A stretch of 28,203 bases of DNA from NCBI GenBank assembly GCA_029204225.1, contig MU836480.1, positions 1 through 28,203 on the forward strand, written 5' to 3'. Numbering within the stretch: position 1 is the stretch's first letter; the number at the start of each line of letters is the position of its first letter. A program made the position numbers and the translations under genes. The DNA is from Diphasiastrum complanatum. Taxonomy: Eukaryota; Streptophyta; Lycopodiopsida; Lycopodiales; Lycopodiaceae. The notes under the pieces are model-generated. The model saw only the letters and a program-made list of their open reading frames with translations, made no database searches and had not been told where the DNA came from. Below, in pieces: positions 9,240 to 19,328 of this stretch.

Positions 9240-10027
9240 TGTTTAAAATTGAAAAAACAATCCATATTGATTTCTTGGCTTGCTACAAATGTTGTACCAA
9301 TGCAAGTATGTAGCTCATTATGAAAAAAGCAAGTTTGGCCTACATAGAACTCGAGCTACATGGTTATTGTATTATCTAGTTTGATAATGCAACTTGCATA
9401 TAGTTTGTAGAATAGAATTCAGCATGATTATACTTGTAGAAACTCGTGGCAACTCACATGCCATTTATTGTAAGTGATCCATAGTGACATGCAGGCATGC
9501 ACAAAGTTTAATGGACACATGCATGATGATTTGGACATTCTAGTTAGAACTAGTACACTTGTAAAAAGTTGGTAGAATTTCATGCATGACAGTGACAAAT
9601 GTCACATAGACTCTAGATGTCATTTTGGAGTGGATAGATATGGTTCTACCTCGAGCTACCTCAAACTCTATAGATATGTGTAGCTCTCCACACAATCAAT
9701 GCAACATGAAGAACCAAAGTTTTGTAAGCTATCTCATGCCATTTGGATCTAAACAAATATTGCTTGTTATCTCTCTAGCTCTCCTCTCTCTAACTCGTGT
9801 TGAGGCTAATGCTCATACATTGAAATCTTGTATTTATATTCATTCTTGATTCACTGCTATTATGCTATGTTGATTAGCATGCTAGATTGTGGATTAGCCA
9901 TTTCTTCTGAACTAGATTTTGTTGATCAATCTAGAATCAGGTTATTAGTGCCAATCACAAAGCTTAATTAAGGTCAGTCACTCTTGTGGACATCTCCCAC
10001 ACGTGTAAATTCTAGAAATTTTGCTCA
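9240..10027 (+). repeat. copia-1 5' LTR
   Basis: Starts TGTTTAAAATTG, ends TTTTGCTCA. A palindromic ACACGTGT (9999-10006) lies near the 3' end. Compared with the 3' LTR, about 14 indels and about 8 substitutions occur in the first 400 bases by hand alignment. Confidence 0.95.
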
Positions 10028-10040
10028 TGGTATCAGAGCC
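10028..10040 (+). promoter_or_regulatory. copia-1 primer binding site
   Basis: TGGTATCAGAGCC begins at the first base after the LTR; complementary to the 3' end of initiator methionine tRNA. Confidence 0.93.
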
Positions 10041-10799
10041 ACATTAAGCTTTGCATGCTAACAACTCTAATTGTACAAGAACTGAGAGCTAAATCAAGCA
10101 AAAAAATAGTTTTTTGCACTTTTTCTAACCTTTCTCTGAAGTGTATTTGGATCAAATAGGACTTGAACTAAATTTTTAGACCTGAATTGAGGAAGTACGG
10201 AATTCTGGAATTCCACACGCAGTGAAAATTTGTGTTTTTCAGTCCCTTTGTTCTCCTTACTTATAGATCCAAAGATAGCAATGTTATAGCTTGATGAAAA
10301 GGCATTTGATCTGTACTATCCATAGAAATCAAAATCAAATCAATCTGATGTGTCTAGCAAGAGTTATAAGCTCTTAAAGAGGATATGGATAGGTCCAAAA
10401 TCCTGAGTGACAGCATTTGATTTGATTCAATTATACTTTGTTCTAAATTCATTGTTTTGAGCATCCAACACAAGAAACTATAGATCAAGACTGAGTTTGA
10501 AGTATTTGAACACTTTTTGAGCCTTCTGAGTGTCAATAGTGTTTCTTTTGAAGCATTTCACACGTGCCAAAAGTAGAATTCAAACCAGTCAAAGTGTCTT
10601 AGACCACTTTTTGTGTCTGATCTAGAAAACTTGTCTTGTGAAATATTTGAGATTCATCTCAAATATAGTTGCAAGTATTTTCACATAGGAAGGTAGTTCA
10701 ACCTTGAAAATACCTATAGTGAAGAGAGCAGCAACTTCAAGTCTGAAAGGAACAAGCTCAAACATACCTCAATCCAATAACTAAGAAGTCTTCATTATA
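10041..10799 (+). other. copia-1 untranslated leader
   Basis: 759 bases between primer site and gag ATG without coding signal. It would contain packaging and leader sequences; no specific motif is identified. Confidence 0.7.
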
Positions 10800-11720
10800 A
10801 TGGCATCTCAGGGAGGATATCTTCTAGAAGTTAGTGAAAGACTAAACACTTCTAATTACTCAATTTGGAAGTTAAGAATGGAGTCTGTTTTGATTCTCCA
10901 GGATGTTATGGATATTGTGCTTGGTGTTGAGGAGGAGCCTCAAGCACAGGTTGAAATTCCTAAATATAAGAAGAGAACTAGAATGGCTCTACATTTCATT
11001 AAGATGAATGTATCTAATGAAATTTTGAGAGAGATAGGATCTTGCACTATAGCCAAAGAAGCTTGGGATGCACTAAAGACCATCTATGAAGCAAAAAATA
11101 CTTCTAGAATACTCACTCTTAGGAATCAGATTTTTCAAAGTTTCCAAAGAATTGAAGAGAGTGCATCTAACTATGTTCTGAGAGTTTAAAGATTTACATA
11201 GAGAGCTTTCCTGTGTTGGTGTTACCATTAACCAAGTTGAGCTGGTTCAAGTCATACTGAATGGCTTGAGAGATGACTATGATAATCTTGTTCAGTCTTT
11301 TGCTATTAAGGAGGAGTTACCTAATCTAGAAACGCTCCAAGGAATTCTTATTTCTGAAGAATCTAGACAAAGCTATAAACTCTCCAGGATGAACAAACTT
11401 GAACATGGTGGAATTCACAAAGCCCTCTTTGTCAAAGGCAAGCCAAAAGGAAGGAGTAAGAACCAATTCTCTCAAGCATACAACAAAGACAAAGCCAAAG
11501 ATCGAGATCAAGATGGTGAAGAGGATGAAACATCTCATCCCTCTAACTCAAAAACCAAGAAGAAGAAAGTGAAGTGCTTCTTCTGTGGCAAAAAGGGGCA
11601 CTATGCCTCTAATTGCTTTAAGAAGAAAAATCAACTCAGACAAGCTAATCTCTCCAAAGAGATTGAAGAAGATTCTGTTGCAAGTGATGGAGAAGGATCA
11701 CTTATGGTGTCCAGTTTTTC
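10800..11720 (+). pseudogene. gag: copia-1 gag (broken)
   Basis: Structural nucleocapsid protein. The ATG at 10800 opens with the typical copia start, a glycine-rich stretch then SNYSIWKLRMESVL, followed by a UBN2-type gag domain (IAKEAWDALKTIYEAKNTSR). The frame stops at TAA 11187-11189 because of one extra T in GTTTAAAG and then continues one frame over, through LVQSFAIKEELPNLETL. A canonical CCHC zinc knuckle (CFFCGKKGHYASNC, 11575-11616) lies after a lysine-rich linker and would bind genomic RNA. Apart from the one shift, gag looks complete. The same shift occurs in copia-2. Confidence 0.9.
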
Positions 11721-11985
11721 TTCATCACCTTTCAAGAAACATGGAGCTTGGTACATAAACTGTGGAGCCTCTTCACATATGTGTTGTTCAAAGGAGTCAT
11801 TTGACTCAATCTTACCTTTCAAAGGACTCAAGAGATCTATTTACATAGCTAATGATCATGAGTGTCCAATAGAAGGATTGGCAACATTCCATTGAAACTT
11901 GCTTCTTCAAAAGTTCTTGCACTTTCTAATGTTCTTTTCATTCCAAAACTTACAAAGAACCTAATTAGTGTGGGAAAGTTGCTTG
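11721..11985 (+). pseudogene. copia-1 protease with mutated active site
   Basis: The expected WxxDSGAS motif reads WYINCGASSHM. The catalytic aspartate is AAC (Asn, 11758-11760) and the next serine is TGT (Cys). Downstream context (shift near 11874, then VLFIPKLTKNLISVGKL) is the usual protease/pre-integrase region. The protease that cuts the Gag-Pol polyprotein should be inactive. GAC to AAC is a single G-to-A change. Confidence 0.85.
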
Positions 11986-13060
11986 ATAATGGTTGTGATG
12001 TAAAGTTCAACTCCAATACTTGTTTTATCAAGAGAAAAGATGAGATCCTTGCTGATGGAACTAGATGTGGTGGAATTTTTAAGTTGAATTCTTATGAGAA
12101 TGCAAACCTTTGTGAAGTTGCTTTGTTATCTAAGGAGGAGCTGCGGCATAGAAGATTGGGACATCCTAACTTTACATCTATGTCTTCTATGGTTAAGAAG
12201 GAGAAGGCTTTTGGTCTTCCAAAATCTCTTTCTAAAGATTTCAAGCCTTGTGAGGCTTGTGCCATTGCAAAGTCACACAGAAAGCCATATCAGAAGTCTT
12301 TTATAAAGACTACTTATCCATTGGAACTCATACATTCAGATGTACATTTTTTCTCTTCTAAAAGTATTGGTGGTGCAACATGTTTTGTTACCTTTATTGA
12401 TGACTTTACTGGATACACTTGGTTGTATCTACTTTCTTCAAAGGCTATGGTTTTTTATCACTTCCTTAAATTCAAAGCTTATGTAGAAAAACAGTTTTCT
12501 TGCAAAGTTCAAACTTTAAGATGCGATGGAGGAGGTGAATATATCTCCAACAAGTTTCATAATTACTGTGAAGGTGAAGGAATAAAGAGAGAATTTTCTT
12601 GTGCCTATTCTCCATCCCAAAATGGAGTAGCTGAGAGGAAAAATAGATCTTTATGTGAATGTGCTAAAGCAATTCGAGTAGCAGCTTCTTTGCCTATTGA
12701 ATATTGGGGTGAAGTTATAAATTGTGCAAACTATTTGTGCAATAGATTATCTCACAATGCTCTTGCTGGAAAAAACACCTTTTGAAGTCTTGTTTCAGAA
12801 AAAACCTGAGGTAGATCACCTTAGAGTTTTTGGTTGTACTTGCTTTGTTAATATGCCCTTGGAAACAAGGAAAAGAGATGATCCTAATTCTGTTAAAGGG
12901 ATCATGGTTGGATATGCATCCAACAAGAAAGCTTACAGGATCTATGTTCCCTCTACCTCAACTACAATTGAGAGTAGAGATGTGATATTCCATGAAGATC
13001 AAAATACATTCTTGAGAAGGCTGAGTTCAAAGATTTCTCACAAAGATACTCCAATCATCA
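11986..13060 (+). pseudogene. copia-1 integrase (frameshifted)
   Basis: GAG-pre-integrase and an HHCC zinc-binding region (RRLGHPNF... CEACAIAKSHRKPY, about 12145-12290) precede the rve core. The catalytic D-D-E residues are visible in HSDV (near 12335), RCDGGGEY (12521-12544) and QNGVAERKN (near 12620-12650). An extra A in a six-A run near 12770 ends the frame at 12785. The frame reopens one base over with TPFEVLFQKKPEVDHLRVFG and a copia-type C-terminal segment (GYASNKKAYRIYVPS). It would insert cDNA into the genome. Confidence 0.9.
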
Positions 13061-13229
13061 TGGAGAGATGGGGTCGAGATTTGAGGAGGAGTCACCTCAA
13101 ATTTTTTAACCAAGGAGATCTCAAAGAGAAAGATCTGAGCCTAGAAGGCTTACCTATGAAGATAGAGGAAAGCAAGTGGAAATCAGCTCCACTAATTGTG
13201 CCTATTTTATTTCTCATGAAGAGCCAAAG

Positions 13230-13960
13230 GATGTATATGATGCTATCAACTCAAAGGAATGATATCTTGCCATGAAGGAAGAATATGATGCTTTGATGGC
13301 CAATAATACATGGGAGCTTGTGGATCTTCCATCCAAAAAGCATACCATTGGTTGCAAATGGTTTTTTGAATCAAGTATAATCAAGATGGCACAATAAACA
13401 AGTACAAGACTAGGCTTTGTGCTAAAGGATTTGCTCAAGTATATGGACTGGATTTTGAGGAGACCTTTGCCCCAGTTGCAAAGATGGTGTCAATTAGAAT
13501 CATAATTTTGTTTTTTCAATTGGCAAATTCTTCAACTAGATGTTTCTAATGCATTTCTTAATGGCTATCTAGAAGAAGAGATCTATATGGATCAATCTAT
13601 TGGGTTCATCCATGATGAAGGAAAAGTTTGCTTGCTCTTCAAAAGTTTATATGGACTAAAACAAGCTCCAAGGTCATGGTATTCTCGACTTAACACCTTC
13701 CTTGAGTCACTAGGATTTAATCTTAGTAACTATGATCCTTCCTTATATGTCAAGTTTTGTGATAAGATATTGTCATCCTTCTTATTTATGTTGATGATAT
13801 CATTCTGACAGGAAGTTGTATCAAGTTAGTTGAGGAAAACCAAGATTGCACTTGGAAAAGAGTTCAAGATGCAAGATCTTGGAAAAATTCACTATATTCT
13901 AGGATTAGAGATTGACTTTCTTAAAGATAAAGCTTTTGTATGTCAATCTAAGTGTGCTCT
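13230..13960 (+). pseudogene. copia-1 reverse transcriptase (several frameshifts)
   Basis: Starts with a conserved MKEEYDALMANNTWELVDLP segment near 13273, in frame with an upstream stop. FAQVYGLDFEETFAPVAKMV (about 13430-13490) and LFKSLYGLKQAPRSWYSRLN (about 13637-13695) are hallmark copia RT motifs. The catalytic YVDD is intact at 13787-13798 but in another frame from the preceding block. At least four frame changes prevent translation as one protein. Confidence 0.9.
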
Positions 13961-14777
13961 TTCAATGTTTAAAAAGTTCAATATGTTGAATTGTAAGAGT
14001 ATAGAAACACCTATGGAGCAAAATGTAAAGGACTCTAACAAAGGTGATGAAAGATCCTTCGAGGACATCACACTTTTTAGAAGTCTTATAGGCTCCTGAA
14101 TTTGGCTCACAATAGCTAGACCTGACATAAGCTTTAGTGTTCATAAGTTGAGCCAGGCTATGCAAAATCCTTCAATTTATCATTGGAAAAAGGCCAAGAG
14201 AGTGCTTAGATATATATCTTCAACTTTTGATCTTGGTTTATTGTATAAAAGTGAAGATCTTTCTATTATTGGTTATTTTGACTCGGATTTTGCAAGTGAT
14301 AGAGCAGATCAAAAATCTACAAGTGCTTATGTCATATATCTTGGAGGAAACTTGATATCTTGGCTTTCCAAAAAGCAAGATACTGTATCACTCTCATCAT
14401 GTGAAGCTGAGTACAAGGCACTCACTACAACAGCAAAGGAAGTGCTTTGGATCAAGAGGTTACTAGTGGAGCTAAAGATAATTATGGAAGAAAATATACC
14501 TATGATCATGTGTGACAACATTTCAGCTCAAGCCCTTGCCAACAACCCAATATTCCATGCAAGGAGCAAGCATATCAAAGTTGCACATCACTTCGTGAGA
14601 GAGAAGCTCATTGGAGGTGAAATCATATTGGAGCACATCGACACATCATCTTGCATTGCAGATATGCTCACCAAACCTTTGAGCAAAAGTTCCTTCAACA
14701 AGCATAGAGCCAACCTTGGAGTTATACCAAGATCCATGTTCAGATCAATTATAGATTTTTCTAAGGAGGAGTGTTAA
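13961..14777 (+). pseudogene. copia-1 RNase H region
   Basis: The connection domain (KFNMLNCKSIETPMEQNVKD, DERSFEDITLFRSLIGS) runs into an in-frame TGA at 14097-14099. The same frame then continues through IARPDISFSVHKLSQAMQNP to the RNase H domain. Acidic active-site residues are seen in YFDSDFAS, SSCEAEYKAL and MCDNISAQAL, and the C terminus has HARSKHI and ADMLTKPL. The frame closes with TAA at 14775-14777, inside the first bases of the 3' LTR. RNase H would degrade the RNA strand of the hybrid. One nonsense codon is the only defect here. Confidence 0.92.
14763..14771 (+). promoter_or_regulatory. copia-1 polypurine tract
   Basis: AAGGAGGAG directly precedes the 3' LTR. Confidence 0.85.
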
Positions 14778-15567
14778 AATTGAAAAACAATCCATATTGA
14801 TTTCTTGGCTTGCTACAAATGTTGTACCATGCAAGTATGTAGCTCATTAATGAAAAATGCCAAGTTTGGCCTACATAGAACCCAAGCTACATGGTTATGT
14901 ATTATCTAGTTTGATAAAAGCAACTTGCATATAGTTTGTAGACATAGAATTAGCATGATTATGCTTGTAGAAACTCGTGGCAACTCACATGCATTTATTG
15001 TAAGTGATCCATAGTGACATGCAAGGCATGCACAAAGTTTAATGGACACAAGAATGATGATTTGGACATTTCTAGTTAGAACTAGTACACTTGTAAAAAG
15101 TTGGTAGAATTTCATGCATGACAAGTGACAAATGTCACATAGACTCTAGATGTCACTTTAGATGTCATTTTGGAGTGGATAGATATGGTTCTACCTCGAG
15201 CTACCTCAAACTCTATAATATGTGTAGCTCTCACAATCAATGCCATGAAGAACCAAAGTTTTGTAGCTATCTCATGCCATTTTGGATCTAAACAAATACT
15301 GCTTGTTATCTCTCTAGCTCTCTCTCTCTCTAAACTCGTGTTGAGGCTAGTGCTCATACATTGAAATCTTGTATTTTTATTCATTCTTTGATTCATTGCT
15401 ATTATATTATGTTGATTAGCATGCTAGATTGTGGATTAGCCCATTTCTTCTGAACTAGATTTTGTTGATCAATCTAGAATCAAGTTATAGTGCCAATCAC
15501 AAAGCTAATTAAGGTCAGTCACTCTTGTGGACACTCCCCACACGTGTAAATTTTGAAAATTTTGTCA
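14772..15567 (+). repeat. copia-1 3' LTR
   Basis: Starts TGTTAAAATTG, ends TTTTGTCA. It carries a short tandem duplication TTTAGATGTCA near 15160 absent from the 5' LTR. ACACGTGT recurs at 15540-15547. Confidence 0.95.
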
Positions 15568-15572
15568 CTCGC
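15568..15572. other. Target site duplication of copia-1 (right)
   Basis: CTCGC, identical to 9235-9239. Confidence 0.95.
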
Positions 15573-15850
15573 ATCTCAACCGATGTGTTCTATTAGATCT
15601 CAGCCGGAGCACTCTGTTCAAATCTCAACCAGAGCACTTGCTCGCATCTCAACCGACGTGTTCCATTACATCTCAACCGGAGCACTCTGCTCAAATCTCA
15701 ACCAGAGCACTTGCTCGCATCTCAACCGACGTGTCCCATTAGATCTCACCGAAGCGTTTCAGTGAAATTTCAACTGGAGCGTTTCAGTTAAATCTCAACC
15801 GGAGCACTGACCTCGAATCTCAACTAGAGGCCACAGTCACCTCTTAACCG
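15573..15850 (+). repeat. Tandem array with 73-bp higher-order unit, right part
   Basis: Monomers of 24-25 bp start ATCTCAACC. Three successive monomer types (GATGTGTT, GGAGCACTCTG and AGAGCACTTGCTCGC tails) form a 73-bp unit at 15573-15645, repeated at 15646-15718 and begun again at 15719 before degenerating. It is the leader of the Ty3-like unit. Confidence 0.88.
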
Positions 15851-15990
15851 ACTGCCAACTTAAACCTCGACTTGAGCCGGACCTCAATCGACCGCAACAG
15901 ACCACAACCACCGCATTACAACAACCGTATCCACCGTAACCAGAGTCTACGGACATATTTACACAATCCTACGGCACTCTACGAGCTATC
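15851..15990 (+). other. Leader end before Ty3-like gag
   Basis: CA-rich sequence with decaying repeat remnants between array and the first ATG of gag; no gene. Confidence 0.5.
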
Positions 15991-16860
15991 ATGGATCGTC
16001 CCTACGATCCGAATGTTACAGAGGACTATCCACTAGAGATGGTCTCCCCATCTACCGAACAGGCCCGATTTAACAAGTATTCCGGATGAAATCCCAAGTC
16101 CAAGAGCCATCCACCAACGCATTTGACAGATGGGAACCTATGCATTATGAAGCTCCATACGAACGACCATAATTTCATGCTGCCGAATCCTCACACGCAC
16201 AAGCTCACTTAAATGGAGCTTTTGCAAATATGCCTATGACGGCTATGGCGAGACATCACCAGAGGACATGGTACAAACTCTTCTCGGTGACCATGATCGA
16301 TCATGCACGAGAGTGGTTTTTTAACCTTGATCGTGAAGATAAACATGACTGGTTACTCTTGAAAGAGGCCTTTATCAGACGGTTCAAGCCTTTTTCGCTT
16401 GATAGAAAGTCCTTTTGTCAAACTAAGTAAATATCAAAATGACAAAAGAAGAAAAAGTACATGACTACATTGAACGATTTTAAACGATTAAAAAGTCAGG
16501 TACAAGAGCAACCTACTGAGTCTATGCTCATCATTTGGTTCCTTGATGGACTCCCACGATGGATACGACGTGAACTTTGTTCCAATGATGAATATACATC
16601 ATTGAAACAAGCCATGTCTGATGCCATTCGGGAAGAAGACGAGGGCTCAGATGTGGATGAACCACGTGAACGGAGAGCACATCCTGCTATCCAAGAAGCT
16701 TGACCAAACGATGACACACGAGAATAGTTATGGAAGACACAGATGGAGTTGCTTAACCAGCAACACCAACAACAGATGGAGAAACTCACAAAAGAGTTTC
16801 AAAACACTCTTAAGTCTATCCAAAGTTCGATGCCAAGTTAGTTACCCACTGGCCAAATCC
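15991..16860 (+). pseudogene. gag: Ty3-like gag capsid region (broken)
   Basis: The ATG at 15991 begins MDRPYDPNVTEDYPLEMVSP and stops at TGA 16087. The gag domain resumes in another frame at about 16230. IDHAREWFFNLDREDKHDWL then LLKEAFIRRFKPFS (about 16290-16400) is the Retrotrans_gag signature (aromatic residues, W..L...F...F). After further shifts, MLIIWFLDGLPRWIRRELCS (16521-16580) is another motif common in plant Ty3 gag. A glutamine-rich segment follows. At least four frame breaks occur. It would form virus-like particles if intact. Confidence 0.85.
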
Positions 16861-16879
16861 ATCAGAGACGAGAGAACAC

Positions 16880-17690
16880 GTGGTGCCCTCACTGCAAGGT
16901 ACACACACTGGCAATGAGTGCCCTTCATACCAACCGGTCCCAGACACCTCCTTGATCAAATGTGAAATCTGCAACTTTATGGGGCATACCTCCCTTTATT
17001 GCTATTATAACTCGAGGAATCAGCCTCACAACCAGTCAGGAGGACATTATCAACCTCCTCGACAACCATTTGTTTCACAGCAACAACACACGCCATATCC
17101 ACCATGAACAACCATGTCCATATATAGGATTTCCCAGACAACCTAGACATGAACCTCAACCACAGCTGGCACTCTTTAGACCACCACCACGAGGACAACA
17201 AGATCTAGGAGCACAAAAACATAGACATCCTCGAGAGTCTGCCCACACACACCTGGTAGAAAACTCCTACGATCACTCATATCATCATGATACATCAATT
17301 CCATCATCTAGCCATCACCAGTATCAAACCGACAACTCATGTTTGTGCAAACAAGCTGAGTATTCCACTTCACCAGAAAACCCAACATAGCTAGCCATCC
17401 AACATGGTTACGCTATCGCCACCGGACCAATGAGCAACCGCTGCTTTATCTATGACAAAACAGGACATTTCATGGGTGACTGTAAAGTCAAAAAAACCAA
17501 TTACCATGTGAAATGTCCTGACTGTGTTCGCAAACATAGCTTCAAAGACTATCCTAAACAACCTAACATGATCTTTCCAGCACGTCATATCACATCCAAA
17601 CCTGTTAGAGTTCTTACTAGAGCACAACGCCAACATCAAGAACAACAGCAAAACCATGGAAAATCGATAACCCACATGGAAGCCATTTGA
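16880..17690 (+). pseudogene. Ty3-like gag nucleocapsid with decayed zinc knuckles
   Basis: Three CCHC-type knuckles lie in a proline/glutamine/histidine-rich region. The first (16961-17002, CEICNFMGHTSLYC) is canonical. The second (17442-17483, CFIYDKTGHFMGDC) has Tyr for the second Cys. The third (17514-17552, CPDCVRKHSFKDY) is one residue short and ends in Tyr. Both Cys-to-Tyr changes fit single G-to-A transitions. The nucleic-acid binding part of gag is therefore damaged. The stretch between the first and second knuckle lies in different frames. Confidence 0.8.
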
Positions 17691-18049
17691 ACGGCCTCCA
17701 CATTATCAAAAGATTACCCAGACCCAAAGGTGGAACAAAGGCAATACAACGAATTTCGAGATGAATTTTTGCGAGAGGAAGAACATACGGAAAGTCCGTT
17801 ATCAGCTCATATCCCCGTAAAGGAGCAATCCCTACAGGGACTTGAAGTATTTGCCAACCTCCTGCAAGCTCAACTCACCATGTCGTTCCATAGTGCTATC
17901 AAATCCTTCACCGGGCTTCAACGCTATATTCATCATAGTTTTCAAGCTGTCTCCTATTCCTGATGAACAGCGAAAACCAGAAGAGATTCCTGAAATTCCT
18001 CAGATTTCTATGAATCTGATAATATAGGTATGTAAGGGGAATAGCATCC

Positions 18050-18420
18050 ACACTACCTTTGTCCTATAAAGATTACCCCGCAGATATCTGCTATCCTCGA
18101 TAGCGGATCAGACGTTAAATATATGGCTTTGTCATTGGCAAAGTCATGGGGCTTTCAATACCCTCGATCAACCATGATATAAACTTCGTATGGCTGATCA
18201 ATGAGTTACTAACCCCTGCTGGTCATTATCAAATATAAAAGTTCAAATAGCACGTGTCAAGTTTATCATCGATTGTGTCATCTTAGACCTACCAGAAGAT
18301 GCCAATACGTATAAACTGCTTCTTGGTACACCTTGGCTCCAGATGGCAGGTGTTGTCCAAGACTGGAAGAATAGCAAAATCACCTTTGGCAACCACGATA
18401 AACGAGTCATTGTTGACTCA
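18050..18420 (+). pseudogene. Ty3-like aspartic protease
   Basis: ILDSGSDVKYMALSLAKSWG (from 18093) contains the catalytic D-S-G (18099-18107). About 70 residues on comes LLLGTPWL (18316-18339), the C-terminal flap/helix signature of retropepsins in Ty3 elements (usually LLGRPWL). Both key motifs are intact, although at least one frame change lies between them. The enzyme would process gag. Confidence 0.85.
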
Positions 18421-19039
18421 AAATGGCCATGTCAAGCCCGCCAAGGTATACGATGATTGGTCATCTACAACATATGATGAACCAGACAGTGTCCCGATCC
18501 AACCAAAAGGCACTATACAGAATACGGGACAATAATCAATTGGGGTCATGCACTAGCCACCGTGGACTGTGCGGATTCCAAATGATGTTGTATCGAAAGG
18601 CTGCAGAAGATGTGGACTATTCTTCCATCTTCAACAGACATTGACACACCCATCATCTCGCTTATGATGATAGACCCCCATTCCTATAGCTTGGTGGCCA
18701 GAAGGAACCTAGTGTCTCTATTGCCCATGTTTCGAAAGAAGTTATTCTTGCCATGGATGATGTCGAAATGATGGATGATCAATGTTACTCTTCTATCTAG
18801 ATGCTCAACGTTATCCGTCCAAAGTCATTCCTAAGGCGATCAAGTCACAGGACCGTTGGCCCATGTCCAACTAACATTCAAAGTACCAAACATACAAGCA
18901 TACATGCCCAAACCCCAAAGTATATACTTGGGACGTGTATCCCGACGAAGTCTGGGATACAATCGACGACGATATGGTAAGTGAGGCCATAGAAACCACT
19001 ATGAGCATGCTTGATTCCTTTGCATTGTGGATTAACTAG
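18421..19039 (+). pseudogene. C-terminal part of Ty3-like gag-pro polyprotein
   Basis: After the protease no polymerase motif appears. The last stretch, 18920-19039, is an acidic open segment (YTWDVYPDEVWDTIDDDMVS) ending with TAG at 19037-19039, which looks like a genuine polyprotein end. Between 18420 and 18920 frames are scrambled. I do not recognise a domain. Confidence 0.5.
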
Positions 19040-19328
19040 GTTCTTGTTTCTTGTTTCTTGCTTAGTTGTGGATTAGCATTCAGTTCTTGTTTGTGGATCT
19101 TGTAGTAATCAGCATTCAAGTAAACTAGATAGCTGGTTTGTGTATAGATCTTGCATACTCCCTTACAACCCAGTTCCTTGATTGTTCATTGAGTAGTCTA
19201 AGCATCAAGTGATGAGTGTTTCTTGATTCTTAGATTGTTAAAATGTTGTTAGGAATCTACTTTCTTGAATCTTGTTTCCTGTTTCAGTAATTAATCTGGT
19301 TCTTGATTGTTTCTGATTTAGTAGTTAG
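19040..19328. other. Gap between gag-pro stop and copia-2
   Basis: T-rich sequence with imperfect TTCTTGTTTC repeats; no gene. It may be 3' untranslated or LTR sequence of the Ty3-like unit. It continued directly into 25248 before copia-2 inserted. Confidence 0.5.
19324..19328. other. Target site duplication of copia-2 (left)
   Basis: GTTAG, repeated exactly at 25243-25247. Confidence 0.95.

Larger units (their letters stand above)
9240..15567 (+). mobile_element. Ty1/copia retrotransposon copia-1
   Basis: A 6328-bp element with LTRs of 788 and 796 bp, exact 5-bp target duplication CTCGC, primer binding site TGGTATCAGAGCC and polypurine tract AAGGAGGAG. The order gag, protease, integrase, reverse transcriptase, RNase H is that of Ty1/copia (Pseudoviridae). 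It inserted into the Ty3-like leader array, whose uninterrupted junction CACTTGCTCGCATCTCAACC is still seen at 15709-15728. Reading frames are broken by at least five indels and a nonsense codon, and the protease active site is mutated, so this copy is defective as read. Confidence 0.95.
8986..19039 (+). mobile_element. Ty3/gypsy-type gag-protease unit, interrupted by copia-1
   Basis: Without copia-1 (9240-15567 plus one CTCGC), this unit spans about 3.7 kb. It has a primer-binding-like site, a tandem-repeat leader, then a polyprotein region 15991-19039 holding a retrotransposon gag domain, CCHC knuckles and an aspartic protease, ending in TAG. No reverse transcriptase, RNase H or integrase motif follows before copia-2 or after it. 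A tandem-repeat leader and a tRNA-Asp-like primer site fit Tat/Athila-type plant Ty3 elements. The LTRs themselves are not resolved. Many stops and frame changes mark an old copy. The most likely reading is a non-autonomous gag-pro derivative or a truncated element. Confidence 0.6.

Noticed and set aside
8979-9323. Two overlapping plus-strand open frames over 100 codons
   Set aside because: Both run through the tandem leader array and into the copia-1 LTR; peptides only repeat ISTGA/LDRST-like units.
11180-11195. TTTAAAG as a classical -1 slippery heptamer
   Set aside because: The incoming gag frame reads GTT TAA, not T TTA AAG, and the downstream frame needs a +1 shift. The heptamer is in the wrong phase.
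16962-17390. Open frame of 142 codons inside the Ty3-like gag
   Set aside because: It is out of frame with the zinc knuckle at 16961-17002 at its start. Part may be real gag after a shift, so the region is described under the nucleocapsid entry instead of as a separate gene.
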